Part shown: positions 53,424 through 63,974 of the stretch, piece by piece
Position numbering within the stretch: position 1 is the stretch's first letter
Layout: the number at the start of each line of letters is the position of its first letter
Notes under the pieces: generated by a model
The model's database searches: none
The model's input: only the letters and a program-made list of their open reading frames with translations
What the model was told of the DNA's origin: nothing
Made by a program: the position numbers and the translations under genes
NCBI GenBank assembly: GCA_949751835.1
Contig: CATKHK010000023.1
Span: 372,001-436,000 of the forward strand
Direction: 5' to 3'
DNA: 64,000 nucleotides
From: Blepharisma japonicum
Taxonomy: Eukaryota; Ciliophora; Heterotrichea; Heterotrichida; Blepharismidae

Positions 53424-56066
53424 TTAAGGGCCAAATCCAGGCGGAGGACTAATAGAAAACCCGCCAAATGAAGAGTGGTACTTTCTATTACGATCTGGCA
53501 CGAATTCCTGGAAATCTTCACTGAGTGCATTCTTATGGCCTTCTACACTAGCCAAATAAGGCCCACTAGCTGGTAAATGATGATACTCAACGCTATCCGT
53601 TCTATAGTGTGGTGGGTCAGCACCTTGTAGTGTGTTCGACATATCTTCTTCACACAGCAACGTCTCAATGAATTTCCGCTGTTGTTCTTCATGGCCCTCA
53701 AAATTCGATAAAGGGGAAAAATGGATATTTTGGTTGTTTTGAAGCTCTGGTGGGAGATTTGATACATTCACAACTTTCTGTTGGTGCTCGTTGATATATA
53801 ATAAATCTCCTGAGTTGGAAAAAATAGAGCTATATGAACCTCTTGTGTATTGGGAGTCATCTTCATAAGTTTCTTTGCTGAAAAATGACGACTTGAACCC
53901 TGCTTTGACAATATTTCTGAAATCGCCTTGTCCGGTGATAGAAAACATGCTGGCAGCCCTTCTCTGGACAAAATCATAAATATTGCTGCACTTATAGTCG
54001 CTTCAGTTGATAGGATGTCCAAACTTAGCATAGAGCATCATTTCAACTCGGGATCCTGGGAGTCCTTGTTTGCAGTCATGCAAAATTTCGTCCATGCTTT
54101 TTGATACCTCTTCTGTGTCTGAAATTGTCTTTTTCTTGCTTGGCTTCCATATCGCAAAAGGATGATTTGTTCCTTTAAGAACAATTTCTACATTTGGGAT
54201 CGTCAATAATAAGTCTTTGAGCTTAGAAAATCCTAATTCTTGTAGATCTAAATGGAAACTAAGCTTTCTCTTAAGGTATAAAGGAAGCTGGGCTAGAGAA
54301 ATCCCACCTCGGTTCTCTTTGAGTACTTCTACAACTGCGAGTTGGACAGCTCTAAGCTTGTTAGCGTTGTCTTCTTCATAATTTTTTTTGGTCGTCACAG
54401 GTGTCCATACTAATAGAGTCCTTTGATATCTTAACAAATCTTCGTCTATAGCTAGCTGGACCATATAGCTAAGTTTACCTAAAGAAGAGCTCTGCAAAGT
54501 CGGCGCACAAAGCTTTAAAAATTGTGCACAGCCATATCTTCCTCCTGGTATAGCTGTAGATTCGTCGATTTTTGGCCCAGCTGAGGAAAAATAGCGCTCT
54601 AAAAACTCGACGAAATTTTGCCACTCTTTAGTCTGCTTTATGTGAATGACGTCTCCTCCCTTGATAAGATGATCAACTGACTCCCATTCTTCGCCTTTAG
54701 GAAAGATAGCGTGGGTGTCTTGGCCTGTGACTGGATCATTGATGTCTCTGATTATAAATTCAGGAATTTGGTCTGTGGTAAATAAAGGCTCAGAATCTCC
54801 TTGTTGGTGCATAAAAATTGAAAAATCGATGCCTTGCTTTTCTGCTGGGGCACTTTTGGTATGGTGGTGCTTTTCTTGGTAGAACCCTTTGCAGGCGTCG
54901 AGGAGATTATCCCATTGTATAGGTGATGGCTTAAACTCAAAGGCTTCTTTCATACGGGACATTATTGCTCTTTCAGTTGGTATCATTTCGTCTAATCTTA
55001 AAGATCGTAAAGTCCATAATAAACTTTCCAGGCTGAGACTGCTCAGTTTCATGCTAATAAAAGACATTGATTTTATGTTCCCGAACTGTCTCTCAGTCAA
55101 ATGGACTATATCAAGCCTACTTGCAGAATTAATAATTTCCATTGTCCTATCAGAGGATATTCTGAACTTTTGGGAGAAGTATTGGACAAATTCTCTAGTT
55201 TCGTGCATTATTTGGCCTTTTTCAGCTAGCTCTTTGAGAGCGGACAGGAGTTGGTCGTGGGAAGCGTCTTGTTCAGCTTTTCTGACGAATCTTTGCATGA
55301 CTGGACAAGCCTCAAGGATCACTACTTTTTCACCTGATTTTAGTCCCGATCGGAACTCAGAAAATGAATTTCGCCCTTGGACTGAAGGTTTCGTAGAGGG
55401 CACAGGGAGTTTTATAGGTCCATCCATTTCTTTCGGCAACATTTCGACAAGGAATGGGCTTATAGGATAATAAGTCGACGAAATAAGAAGTTTCACACTT
55501 GGCAAATTCGCTTGGATTTGGGCAAGATGATGTCTTATTTGTATGGCCTGACTGCATAGCACCAAAATTTCAGTCAGCCCTTTCGAACCTTCAGATGAAA
55601 TGTCGATAAGCAAAGCTTCAGTTTCCCTTAGACCTTCACAAATAACAAGCTTAACCCCAGCTGCTTCAAAGATGTCTTTTCATTTAATGAATCAGTCGCC
55701 ATACGCTTTTATACATTCGACTTTTTGGAATTTTTCTTTTATGCTTGTTATGGCAGTTTGCACATCTTCTGGGCGCAACGGTCTACACGTGTTAAGATCC
55801 CAAAAAACAGCGACTCGGCTTGGAGGAGAAAGAGTTGTAATACTGTGCTTCATATGAGTCTGCTTGCAAGTGCTGCATATACTGATTTGGCAAGTGTTGC
55901 ATAATTGGATAGCCGGGGACCTACAGTTTTGGCATAGTGTTTGACGTGTGTGGGTTTTTCGCTTGCCACCACGATGGATGGCATCATCACAACGAGGGCA
56001 AAGGGCTTCGTCACATTCTGAGCAGATAACTTTTGCCTGAATGTTGGAGCATTCCTCACAATTCAT
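53424..56066 (-). CDS. B-box - NYN-like - LOTUS protein (putative RNA regulator)
   Basis: 880 residues, UGA-Trp at 55692-55694 and 54003-54005 (lowest coordinates). Two adjacent B-box-type zinc fingers occupy residues 1-85 (CEECSNIQAKVICSEC, CDDAIHRGG; CQNC...CSTCKQTHMKH). An NYN/PIN-like domain follows: VAVFWDLNTCRPLRPEDV gives strand 1 with its Asp, and later strands are ILVLCSQAIQ and VKLLISSTYYP. The middle and end Asp residues of active NYN nucleases (the LSGDGDF position) are not evident, so activity is doubtful. A LOTUS/OST-HTH winged helix lies at about 565-640 (LRAVQLAVVEVLKENRGGISLAQLPLYLKR, LGFSKLKDLLLTIP). The C-terminus is Pro/Gly/Ser-rich. Confidence 0.87.
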
Positions 56067-57033
56067 GTTATTATAGATAATTTAAATCAACTTTTTAATA
56101 GGAATTTGGGATTTTGAAAAAATATTTATGAGCCATTTATATGGATTTGAGAGCCATTTGAATATTTTATTAGGAGAAATAAAGAGTTAAGAAAAATAGT
56201 TTAGATATGTATAAGTATATAAGGAAAATCTTTAAAATGATTTTTCTAAGGATTGGAAGCGGTTTAAATAAATTTATAAGAAATTCAAAAAATATGAAAG
56301 GAAGAATTTCTTAATTATATTGAATAGCTTACTTGTTAAGTTATCTAATACTGGCTTAATTATAGCAAAGTGATTATGATTTTTGATGAAAATTATTTTA
56401 TTATTTAAAATAATAATTTATCTTTAACAAATTGCTAAATAATGAAGGATAAGTTTCAAAATATCTTACACTTAATTAACTCAAGCTTCATTTCAGCTTA
56501 TTTTGTATTTGCTTTTAGTAAAATTTATTTACTGGAATTTTTACAATCTAAATGGCATTATATATTTATATTTAAATTGAAAAAGAAATATATTCAAATC
56601 TTCCTCAAGCGTTTCAAGCTAATATATCTATGTGCTGCTAAATAATAAATGCTGACTTCTCACAATCAGATATTTTGAATCTTAAAATTCAGTTAATTTT
56701 CTATACTAATAAGGTTTATTTAGCGAAATTTTATTTAAAATTCTTTTAGTATAAAATAGACTCCTACGAGCTTTCTGGAAAAGAGCCACATCAATGCTTT
56801 ACTTTTTACTTTTTACCTATTAAACCATTACTTGGAAGAATTTATTATCATATTGAAAATAGCTCACCATTAATGTTTAATAAGGAAAATTGGTGAATTT
56901 CAACCAATTTCCCACTAATCATTTGCCGTCTGAAACTAAATACACTAATAAAATAAAATTATTTTTCTTATAATTTATAGCTATAGGAGTTCAGTAAAGC
57001 GTTCTATTATTCTCCAATAAATTCTTTAAATTT
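56067..57033. other. Intergenic spacer, 967 bp
   Basis: Very AT-rich divergent spacer. The 67-codon frame at 56442-56645 is rich in Phe, Ile, Lys and Leu in the way random AT-rich DNA is, so I do not call it a gene. No RNA or repeat seen. Confidence 0.55.
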
Positions 57034-58692
57034 ATGAACATTCTTAAACAAATCAAAGCAGTTCTCCTAGATAAAGACAGATCAGAATTATCCTCAAGCC
57101 AACAGAACAATTTTGTCAAAAGCAGCCAAAAACCCCCTAAGCTTCTATTGCAGCAGAAAAGGCCTTCTGTTTTATTAACTAAGGAATTACCAATAAGCAT
57201 CCCTAAGGATCTTTCTTGTGAAGAGGAAGAACAAATAATAAGAAAGCTTGACAAAGCCAAAGATTGCACTGAGTACTATTGGATAGAAGCCCAATGGGTA
57301 AAAGACTGGGCCGGGTATATTCATGGGGATAAAGCTCCTGGCAAGTTGAAGACTTCAAAATTGAGGGATCCTAATGGTGCCGTTAGGAAGGATTTAAAAA
57401 TTGGTACCGATTATAGAGCTCTTAACAAGCAGCAATGGCTCTTTTTATCACACAAATACGGAGCTGAGTCACCCATAATTTCAGCTTCCCCTATATATTT
57501 AGAGCCAAATAGCGAAGAAATTGAGCCTGAGGACTCTTTAACTCCTCGTTTTGATGCTACAAATTTAAAATTGCCCTCAAGTCTCAGATCTGAGCATTTT
57601 AGGTCAAATTCCTGTATTGAAGGAAACCCTAAAAATTCATTTTTTGAGGCTGAATTATTAGAAGCCAATCCATTATTTTCAATAAGAAAAGACAGTTTTG
57701 AAATTCCGAGCGTGGAAGGGGACATAAACACTCCGCTTACTGAAGCAGAAGAAATTGAAATAAAATCAAATATTGAGTCAGCGACAAGGAGCACCGCTAA
57801 TACTATGAATGAATCGGAGCTAAGCTTCTTGTGCTCAGGACCTTTTAAAGTAAAATCTGGAAGAGTTGGGCTGGAGAACCCAGGGCTGTTTTGCTATATG
57901 AATGCGGGACTACAGCTGCTTTTTACGATTCCAGAAGTTAAAGAAAGCTTGTTGCAGCAAAATATCGATTTTCAAGAAAAAAACCTTTTGAAAATCATGA
58001 GTGAGCTTGCAAAACAAATTTTTATTGGAAAATCAAAAAAAATCAGGCCTGAAAGCTTTTGGGACTATATAAGCACCTATTATCCTTTAAGCAGGCAGCA
58101 TGATTTGCCAGAGTTTTTGAGGTTTATAATAAATAAACTTGAACAAGAGCTCCCAGTCATTACACAAATTTTTAATGGGAACACTTGTAGCAAAATTACA
58201 TGCAATAACTGCTTTCAGGTTTCTAAAAAATATGAGCGATTTGTTGATCTCCAGCTCGAATTGAGCTCGTCAGTTGAAAAAAGTTTCCTTTTATTTACAA
58301 AAGAAGAGCGCCTCACAGCAAATTATGACTGTGATGTGTGCAATGAAAAATCCGAAGTTTCCAAGCAATTTAAAATTTCCAAGGCTCCTTCATATTTATT
58401 AATCCAAGTAAAGAGGTTCCGACAAATGCCTTATCCACACAAAGTGTCAACCTCCTGCAGGTACAAAAAAAGAATGAGTCTTGAAAATTTTGCAGTGGAA
58501 AAAAGCGAATATGAACTCTTAGGAGTTGCCGTACACAATGGGTCAATCGACAATGGACATTATTTATCATATTGCAAGCGAGGTCATTCCTGGTACCTAT
58601 TTGACGACGCGAAGTGCACAAAAGTGTCTTTAAAAGAAGTGCTGAATTTAAACGCATATGTCCTCCTTTATCAAAAAGTCGATACAAATTAA
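57034..58692 (+). CDS. DUSP-USP deubiquitinase (ubiquitin-specific protease)
   Basis: 552 residues. After a disordered N-terminus there is a DUSP domain at about 76-150 (YWIEAQWVKDWAGYI, LKIGTDYRALNKQQWLFLSHKYGAES). A spacer of about 120 residues precedes the peptidase. Cys box GLENPGLFCYMNAGLQLLF has catalytic Cys287; the His box GSIDNGHYLSYC has His509 and YLFDDAKC carries Asp524, so all catalytic residues are present. Two CxxC pairs (CSKITCNNC, CDVCNEKS) form the zinc ribbon of the USP fold. The family is USP4/11/15-like in layout. The LF in place of NT in the Cys box is unusual. All Trp codons are TGG. It is 65 bp upstream of PKG. Confidence 0.93.
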   Translation: MNILKQIKAVLLDKDRSELSSSQQNNFVKSSQKPPKLLLQQKRPSVLLTKELPISIPKDLSCEEEEQIIRKLDKAKDCTEYYWIEAQWVKDWAGYIHGDKAPGKLKTSKLRDPNGAVRKDLKIGTDYRALNKQQWLFLSHKYGAESPIISASPIYLEPNSEEIEPEDSLTPRFDATNLKLPSSLRSEHFRSNSCIEGNPKNSFFEAELLEANPLFSIRKDSFEIPSVEGDINTPLTEAEEIEIKSNIESATRSTANTMNESELSFLCSGPFKVKSGRVGLENPGLFCYMNAGLQLLFTIPEVKESLLQQNIDFQEKNLLKIMSELAKQIFIGKSKKIRPESFWDYISTYYPLSRQHDLPEFLRFIINKLEQELPVITQIFNGNTCSKITCNNCFQVSKKYERFVDLQLELSSSVEKSFLLFTKEERLTANYDCDVCNEKSEVSKQFKISKAPSYLLIQVKRFRQMPYPHKVSTSCRYKKRMSLENFAVEKSEYELLGVAVHNGSIDNGHYLSYCKRGHSWYLFDDAKCTKVSLKEVLNLNAYVLLYQKVDTN

Positions 58693-58757
58693 GTCGTATA
58701 TCAGGCAGATATAATAACCTAATACATTATTATGAGTAATTATTCCTATAATTATAT

Positions 58758-61505
58758 ATGGGAACTGGATGCACAAAACTAAATTACAAACACTTAGTTG
58801 AAGTATCTAACTCAAATCTCCCACCTAATGACAGGACTCATACCCCAAACAATTCTCGGTCTCTTCCTCAGGCTGACTATGCCAAATCTCGCACATCCTC
58901 TTTTAAAAAGAAAAAAAGCATGAACAAGGACAAAGATTTTTCCTCTTATATAGAGGCTTCTGCAGCTGAAATCGATCCTTATGCCACAAAAACTTCAGAA
59001 GACAAAGATATGATCTTGACTGCTCTGAATAGTCACTTTATTTTCACGAGTTTAACTGAAGAAGACAAAGAAATGGTCGCTGAATCAATGCAGCTTTATT
59101 TATTTGAGACTGGTGCTATAGTTTTTGAACAAGAAATGCCTGCACGGTCTTATTATGTATTAAGAACTGGGCTATTAGAAGTGTTTGTGAATGGAAAATC
59201 AGTAAATAAAATCAAGCCTGGAGAAGGGTTTGGAGAGCTTGCATTATTGCATGATAACCCTAGAAGCGCTACTGTGAAATGTACGGCGCCATCAGGGCTC
59301 TGAGGTGTCGAACGACAAACCTTCAGAAAAGTCATTGAAGAGATGAACACACAAATCTATGAACAAAACCGAGAATTCATAGAAAAAGTCACATTGCTGC
59401 AGCCTTTGAATCCTCGGCAAAAAGACTCACTGGCAGCATCTCTAGTTATTTATAAATACTATAGTGGACAAAAAATCATTACAGAAGGAGAAACGGGGCA
59501 GCAATTATTTATTATTAAAGAAGGGATTGTGAGTGTACAAAGAGGAAGCCAAGATATTGCAAGGCTACATTCCGGGGGTTATTTTGGAGAGATGGCTCTG
59601 CTGAATAATGCGCCAAGATCTGCCACATGTGTTGCAGTTGATGGGCCTGTTAAATGTTTAGTTCTAAGCAGAGAAACACTTCAGAAAAACTTGTCAAATC
59701 AGCTACAAGACATTATCGAAAAAAATACAATTATGGAAGCTATAAATAAGTCAGAAACCTTATCCTTATTAAATAAGCATCAAAAAGAGCTTATCTGTAA
59801 AGACATTGACCATAAAGTCTACAAAGGAGGAGACGTCGTTATCCCCCAAAGCACCCTCTGCAAGCTAAAACTCTATATTGTTATATCGGGTCGACTTCAA
59901 TATGCAAGAACTTCACATACCTTTGCCGATAAAGGGACTTGTGTAGGTGATCAATACATTACTCAAGTTAACCCAGAAGACGTAAAATATGAAGACGACA
60001 TGATCGCTGCTTCTGATATGAAAGTTGGAGAACTCACTAAGTACAAATTTGAAGTCAGCATTGGTGGGAAATATGAAGATGTGGTAAAAGAAAATGCAGC
60101 CACAAATATTCTACGAAAGGTTTTTCTATTTAAAACTCTTGACAGCTCGCAGATGAAGGAGTTATTCAGCATCATCAACACTGAAAAATTTTCTGACGGC
60201 GAAGTCATTTTGCAAGAAAAAAGCCAAAGTCAGCATATTTTTATAGTAAAACGAGGAAAAGTTGACATTATGAGAGGAGACGTCACCATAAGAACTGTTA
60301 CAAAGCACGATTACTTTGGGGAGCGTGGAATTCTATTTGAAAGTGCTGCCAGTGCTACTTGTCGAGCCAATGGAAACGTGACTCTTTGGGTTATCAATAA
60401 TAATGATTTTATCAATATTTTGAACGAAAACATGAGAAAGCAGCTGCTTCATAGAATCCGTATGGAGGATGAAAGAGCAGAGCTTGAAGACTTAGCAATT
60501 GTAAGACAAATTGGCAGGGGAATGTTTGCAAAAGTGTATTTAGTGCATCCTAGGGACCAGAAAATTTTATATGCTTTGAAAGTCGTTGAAAGAAGAATAA
60601 TTGAAAAATTCGCAATACAAGAGCAGTTATTGGTAATTTTTATGTAGCTGGAAAAACATATCTTGAACTTGTGTGACCATCCTTTTATAGTGAAACTTAT
60701 AAGAACTTATAAAGATTATAAAAGAATATACTTCTTACTTGAGCATGTTCATGGTATGCAGCTAAGCGAAATTCTAATGAAAATAGGGCTTTTTACAAAT
60801 AGTGATACACAGTTTTATGTGGGATCTTTAATATTAGCCCTTCAATATCTGCATGAGCGAGAAATCATATATCGTGATTTAAAGCCTGAAAATATCATGA
60901 TCAACGATACAGGCTTTATCAAACTAATTGATTTTGGCACTGCAAAAATCATCCCGTCTCGTACTTATACACTAGTCGGCACCCCTCATTATATGGCTCC
61001 AGAAGTTATTGTTGGAAAAGGTTACAATAAAAATGCTGACGTATGAAGCCTTGGTGTCTGCATGTATGAATGCTTATGTGGCCGTGTTCCATTTGGAAAT
61101 GAAGAAACTGACTGTTATAAAGTCTATGAAGAAGTACTCGAAAAAGAAATTGACTGGCCTGATGATATAGACCCTATCAGCGAAACAGCCAAAAATCTCA
61201 TAGAACAGCTTTTAAGCAAATATGCAGAATCCCGAGCTGGAGGGTCTATTGATAATTTAAAAAAGCACGAATGGTTCACTGGGTATGACTGGGATAACTT
61301 AATTAATGAAGCTGTAATACCTCCATATACGCCCAATTTAGGCGAAAAAACTGAAGATTTGCAGAATAACGCTGGAAATGTGTATATGTGGGATGCGCCG
61401 TTGGATAATGAAAGTGAAGAGGAAGAGTCGCTGCCTGATATTTCTGATACAGAACTGGAAACATATAAAAAAAGTATCCCTGAAAACTGGGATGAAGGTT
61501 TTTAA
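58758..61505 (+). CDS. PKG: cGMP-dependent protein kinase (alveolate-type PKG)
   Basis: Two exons (intron 60633-60647) encode 910 residues, with UGA-Trp at 59301-59303 and 61044-61046. MGTGCTKL is a Gly2 myristoylation/Cys5 palmitoylation signal. Four cyclic-nucleotide-binding domains follow at about 93-205, 211-325, 328-450 and 450-575: A (GEGFGELALLHDNPRSAT) and B (GGYFGEMALLNNAPRSAT) are canonical, C is degenerate, D (FGERGILFESAASAT) is divergent. The kinase at about 580-840 has IGRGMFAKVYLV, YALKVV, YRDLKPEN, DFGTAK, TLVGTPHYMAPE and DVWSLG. The C-terminal tail ending WDEGF is AGC-type. Four CNBs with a degenerate third is the alveolate (apicomplexan/ciliate) pattern. It is a likely regulator of motility or secretion. 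Confidence 0.96.
60633..60647 (+). other. 15-nt intron in PKG (phase 0)
   Basis: GTAATTTTTATGTAG. Removal joins ...IQEQLL to LEKHILNLCDHPF, restoring the kinase alpha-C helix to beta-4 stretch. Retention gives an in-frame TAG. Confidence 0.95.
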
Positions 61506-61634
61506 TATATTATCTATATGAAGTAATTAAGTTGGAAAATATGAAAATTTTTACCCAATTAGTATTTATTTTATAAAAAAAAATATATTATTTATATATA
61601 TAAAATATAAGAAATTAATAGTATTTATTATAAT

Positions 61635-62774
61635 CTACAATGACCCAGAAATTTCTTCATGATCAATTTTTTCTTCCTCATCTTGGCTTTCTCGCTGCTC
61701 CCCTTCAATTTGTATAGGCTCTGGCGCCACTTTATTATCACTCCCACAGCACAAGCAAGCAGAAATAAATCTGTGGTGTTCTTTTAAGCTAAAATAAATA
61801 ACAGTCCTTCTACATTGTACAGCAAGTGTAGAATTTCTGGCTAAATGTATCGATTTTTTAGCTAAAATAAGCGTTCCAAATTTAGAAGCGTTATCTTCTA
61901 AATAGAAGGTTTTTCCTATAAATCTTATAGAGGAATGGCATCTTGACACTGAAATATCAGCAAAACTTATATCATTATCATGACTTCTCCCAATAGTCAA
62001 GCATAAATTGTCAAATGCAGAAATTACTCATAAACAGTAATCATTGTTTTTTTCTCCTTTTAGATCTAGAAGGATTATATAAGGACCTAATGGCTTGTTG
62101 ACGTCAACTATATTGTACTGCTTGCTGTTTACTTTTATGCTTGATGGGTAGTTATTTTTACAGATCTCACAATGAAGCTGATGCCATTTATAGCAAACAG
62201 AATTGTTGTGCTCAGATACATTGACTTTTCCTTTTAGTCATGTTTGAAGACACTTATAATGAATCCACTTCATTGAACCAGAGCAGCTGCAAGGAGAAAT
62301 TAGTGGGTTTTCATCAGTATACATTTCGCTTAAACAAAACCTACACACAGAACCTTCAGATGATTTTTCATTAATAGTTGCTTTGGTTTCTTCTTTGGAA
62401 CTCAAATTCTCTACACTATTAATTTCTTTTACTTTCATACGGATTCTACCAAATTTAATCATATCGCCTACACTCAGTTTGTAGCCAGGGTTTCCAAGAT
62501 CTGTGTATAATTCTTTAACAACAAGCCAAAAACGCTCTTGATTTGAAGGGTGAATAATAAACTCCTTGTTGGATTCAGCTATCTGAGCTAAAATTCCTTC
62601 TGGAGGAGATAGTGAAGTAGGAATAAATTTGCATTCTTCTCCTATTTGGACCACTGAGCCTGATACAAGTGTTTTAAAAGTGCTTGATTGAGTGCTTTTG
62701 GATTCATAGTCAAATAAACCATGAGAATCACGCTTCCAAGTGTGAGTTTTTATTGATAGAGGAAGGTTTGTCAT
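61635..62774 (-). CDS. RING-CH (MARCH-type) and FHA domain protein
   Basis: 379 residues from ATG 62772-62774 to TAG, UGA-Trp at 62238-62240 and 62028-62030. The first 130 residues contain an FHA-like or beta-rich region (VGDMIKFGRIRMKVKEI). A RING-CH finger follows at about 142-205: CRFCLSEM, PCSCSGSMKWIHYKCLQTW and CEICKNNY, a C4HC3 arrangement typical of membrane-associated RING-CH E3 ligases. A canonical FHA domain lies at about 248-330 (LTIGRSHDNDISFADISVSRCHSSIRF and YLEDNASKFGT), for phosphothreonine recognition. No membrane helix is seen, unlike most MARCH proteins. The combination suggests phospho-directed ubiquitylation (inference). Confidence 0.9.
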
Positions 62775-63110
62775 TTTTTGTGAAATATTTATGCAATTAT
62801 AGAGCAATTATTAAAGTTTAAATAAAAAACCAATAAATATATAAAATATTGGGTAGAATAAATTCATTATTATAATCAAATACCTAGCAAAGCAAAATTA
62901 TGTGAAAATTAAATATATCTATTGATTTAAATTTTATATATTGAAATTTGACAAGAAGTATCATTTACTTCGAATCAATATTAATGAATTTTCAAATTTA
63001 GTTGAAAAGATGGACCTTAATTATAAAGCTAATTTTTCAAAAGATGGAAAGGCTTTTATAATTGGCTGCTATAAGGTTTAGAAGCCTGATAAAGCATTAA
63101 TTAAAATTCC
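62775..63110. other. Spacer, about 336 bp, with a short open frame
   Basis: From 62857 to 63081 one + frame is open with TGA as Trp and reads RININEFSNLVEKMDLNYKA near its end, then stops at TAG 63079-63081, but it has no ATG before Met 63010. It may be a gene remnant; weak evidence. Confidence 0.3.
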
Positions 63111-63115
63111 AAAAA
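63111..63115 (-). terminator. Pol III terminator of the 5S gene
   Basis: Five A on the + strand (T5 on the transcribed strand), about six bases after the mature 3' end, as expected for RNA polymerase III termination. Confidence 0.8.
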
Positions 63116-63120
63116 GGTTT

Positions 63121-63239
63121 AGCTGTCAGCACGAGGGCTTCCCTGGCGGTCCCCCACCCAAGTACTAACCTCGCCTTATGCCGCTTAACTTCAGAGTTCG
63201 GATGGGATCTGGTGCGTTAGGCATAGTATGGCCGACAAC
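63121..63239 (-). rRNA. 5S ribosomal RNA
   Basis: About 119 nt beginning GTTGTCGGCCATAC and ending with its pairing partner GCTGACAGC; the 3' end may be 1-2 bases off. The 5' stem pairs with the 3' end, and the universal loop segments CCGAACTCTGAAGTTAAGC and GGTTAGTACTTGGGTGGGGGACC are present; these hold the internal Pol III control region (box A, intermediate element, box C). The sequence is very close to ciliate 5S, such as Tetrahymena's GUUGUCGGCC start. It stands alone among protein genes rather than in a tandem array within this window. Confidence 0.97.
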
Positions 63240-63629
63240 GAGAAATTATCCTTCCAGATCCTTAAATACCTCTTCTCAATATATAATTTTAAATTTCGCG
63301 ACTCATAAATTATAATTTTATTTTATACTAAGATTTGATTATTGTTCTATATGCCTTCATATTAACACTATTTGGCAAAGCAACTACCTTTTATCTAGCA
63401 GCCAAATTTAATTTTGCATGCAAAACTCTGCTACCAATATAATTTCTCATTATATTACTATCCTTTATCTATCCTAATATATGCAAATTTATTAAATCGC
63501 TCAGATTATTTTTTATACTCCTTGAAGTCATAAATATTAAAATAGAGATCGTCTATGTATGAAATTGTCTTTTATTATAAGTTAAACTTATTTTTCTCAA
63601 AATTTTGAACACTTGCTTAATAATCTAAA
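63240..63629. other. Spacer, 390 bp
   Basis: Upstream flank of both the 5S gene and the AGTRAP-like gene. AT-rich, stops in all frames, no other feature recognised. Confidence 0.55.
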
Positions 63630-63974
63630 ATGGATCCAGATTATTTTTTACCAAAAGCCTTTCTCTGTGGTGCAGGGATCTCAGCACTGTGCTCTTTTTC
63701 AAGACCAGATGTGAATTTTCCTCTATTTTTATTCGCATGGCTTATATGGAAAGATAAAGGCGAGCGCATAAAAATCTTCGGACTTTTATTGATAACCTTG
63801 ATAATTGACTTGGTCTGGCTTATCTTTTGGGGCCCAAAGTGGAGCTCAGACAGAGATGTGGAGCGAGGAGTTCATGGATTTGTGCTGGCGATGTCAAGTT
63901 TGCTGTTTATTTACAAGTTATTACTTACTGGAGCTGTTTTCCATTACGAAAAGCATAACTTTTTCTCACGCTAA
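63630..63974 (+). CDS. AGTRAP-like small multi-pass membrane protein
   Basis: 114 residues with three to four hydrophobic helices: about 8-22, 28-44 (VNFPLFLFAWLIW), 48-66 (IKIFGLLLITLIIDLVWLIF) and 85-108 (FVLAMSSLLFIYKLLLTGAVF). The order of helices, the charged loop WKDKGERIK and DVERG before the last helix resemble AGTRAP (type-1 angiotensin-II receptor-associated protein), also present in protists, where its function is unknown. The start ATG 63630 is the first in frame; the stop is TAA. All Trp are TGG. Confidence 0.8.
   Translation: MDPDYFLPKAFLCGAGISALCSFSRPDVNFPLFLFAWLIWKDKGERIKIFGLLLITLIIDLVWLIFWGPKWSSDRDVERGVHGFVLAMSSLLFIYKLLLTGAVFHYEKHNFFSR

Noticed and set aside
56442-56645. 67-codon + strand frame as a small gene
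   Set aside because: Composition (Phe, Ile, Lys, Leu, Tyr) is what AT-rich random DNA gives; no match, no start context.
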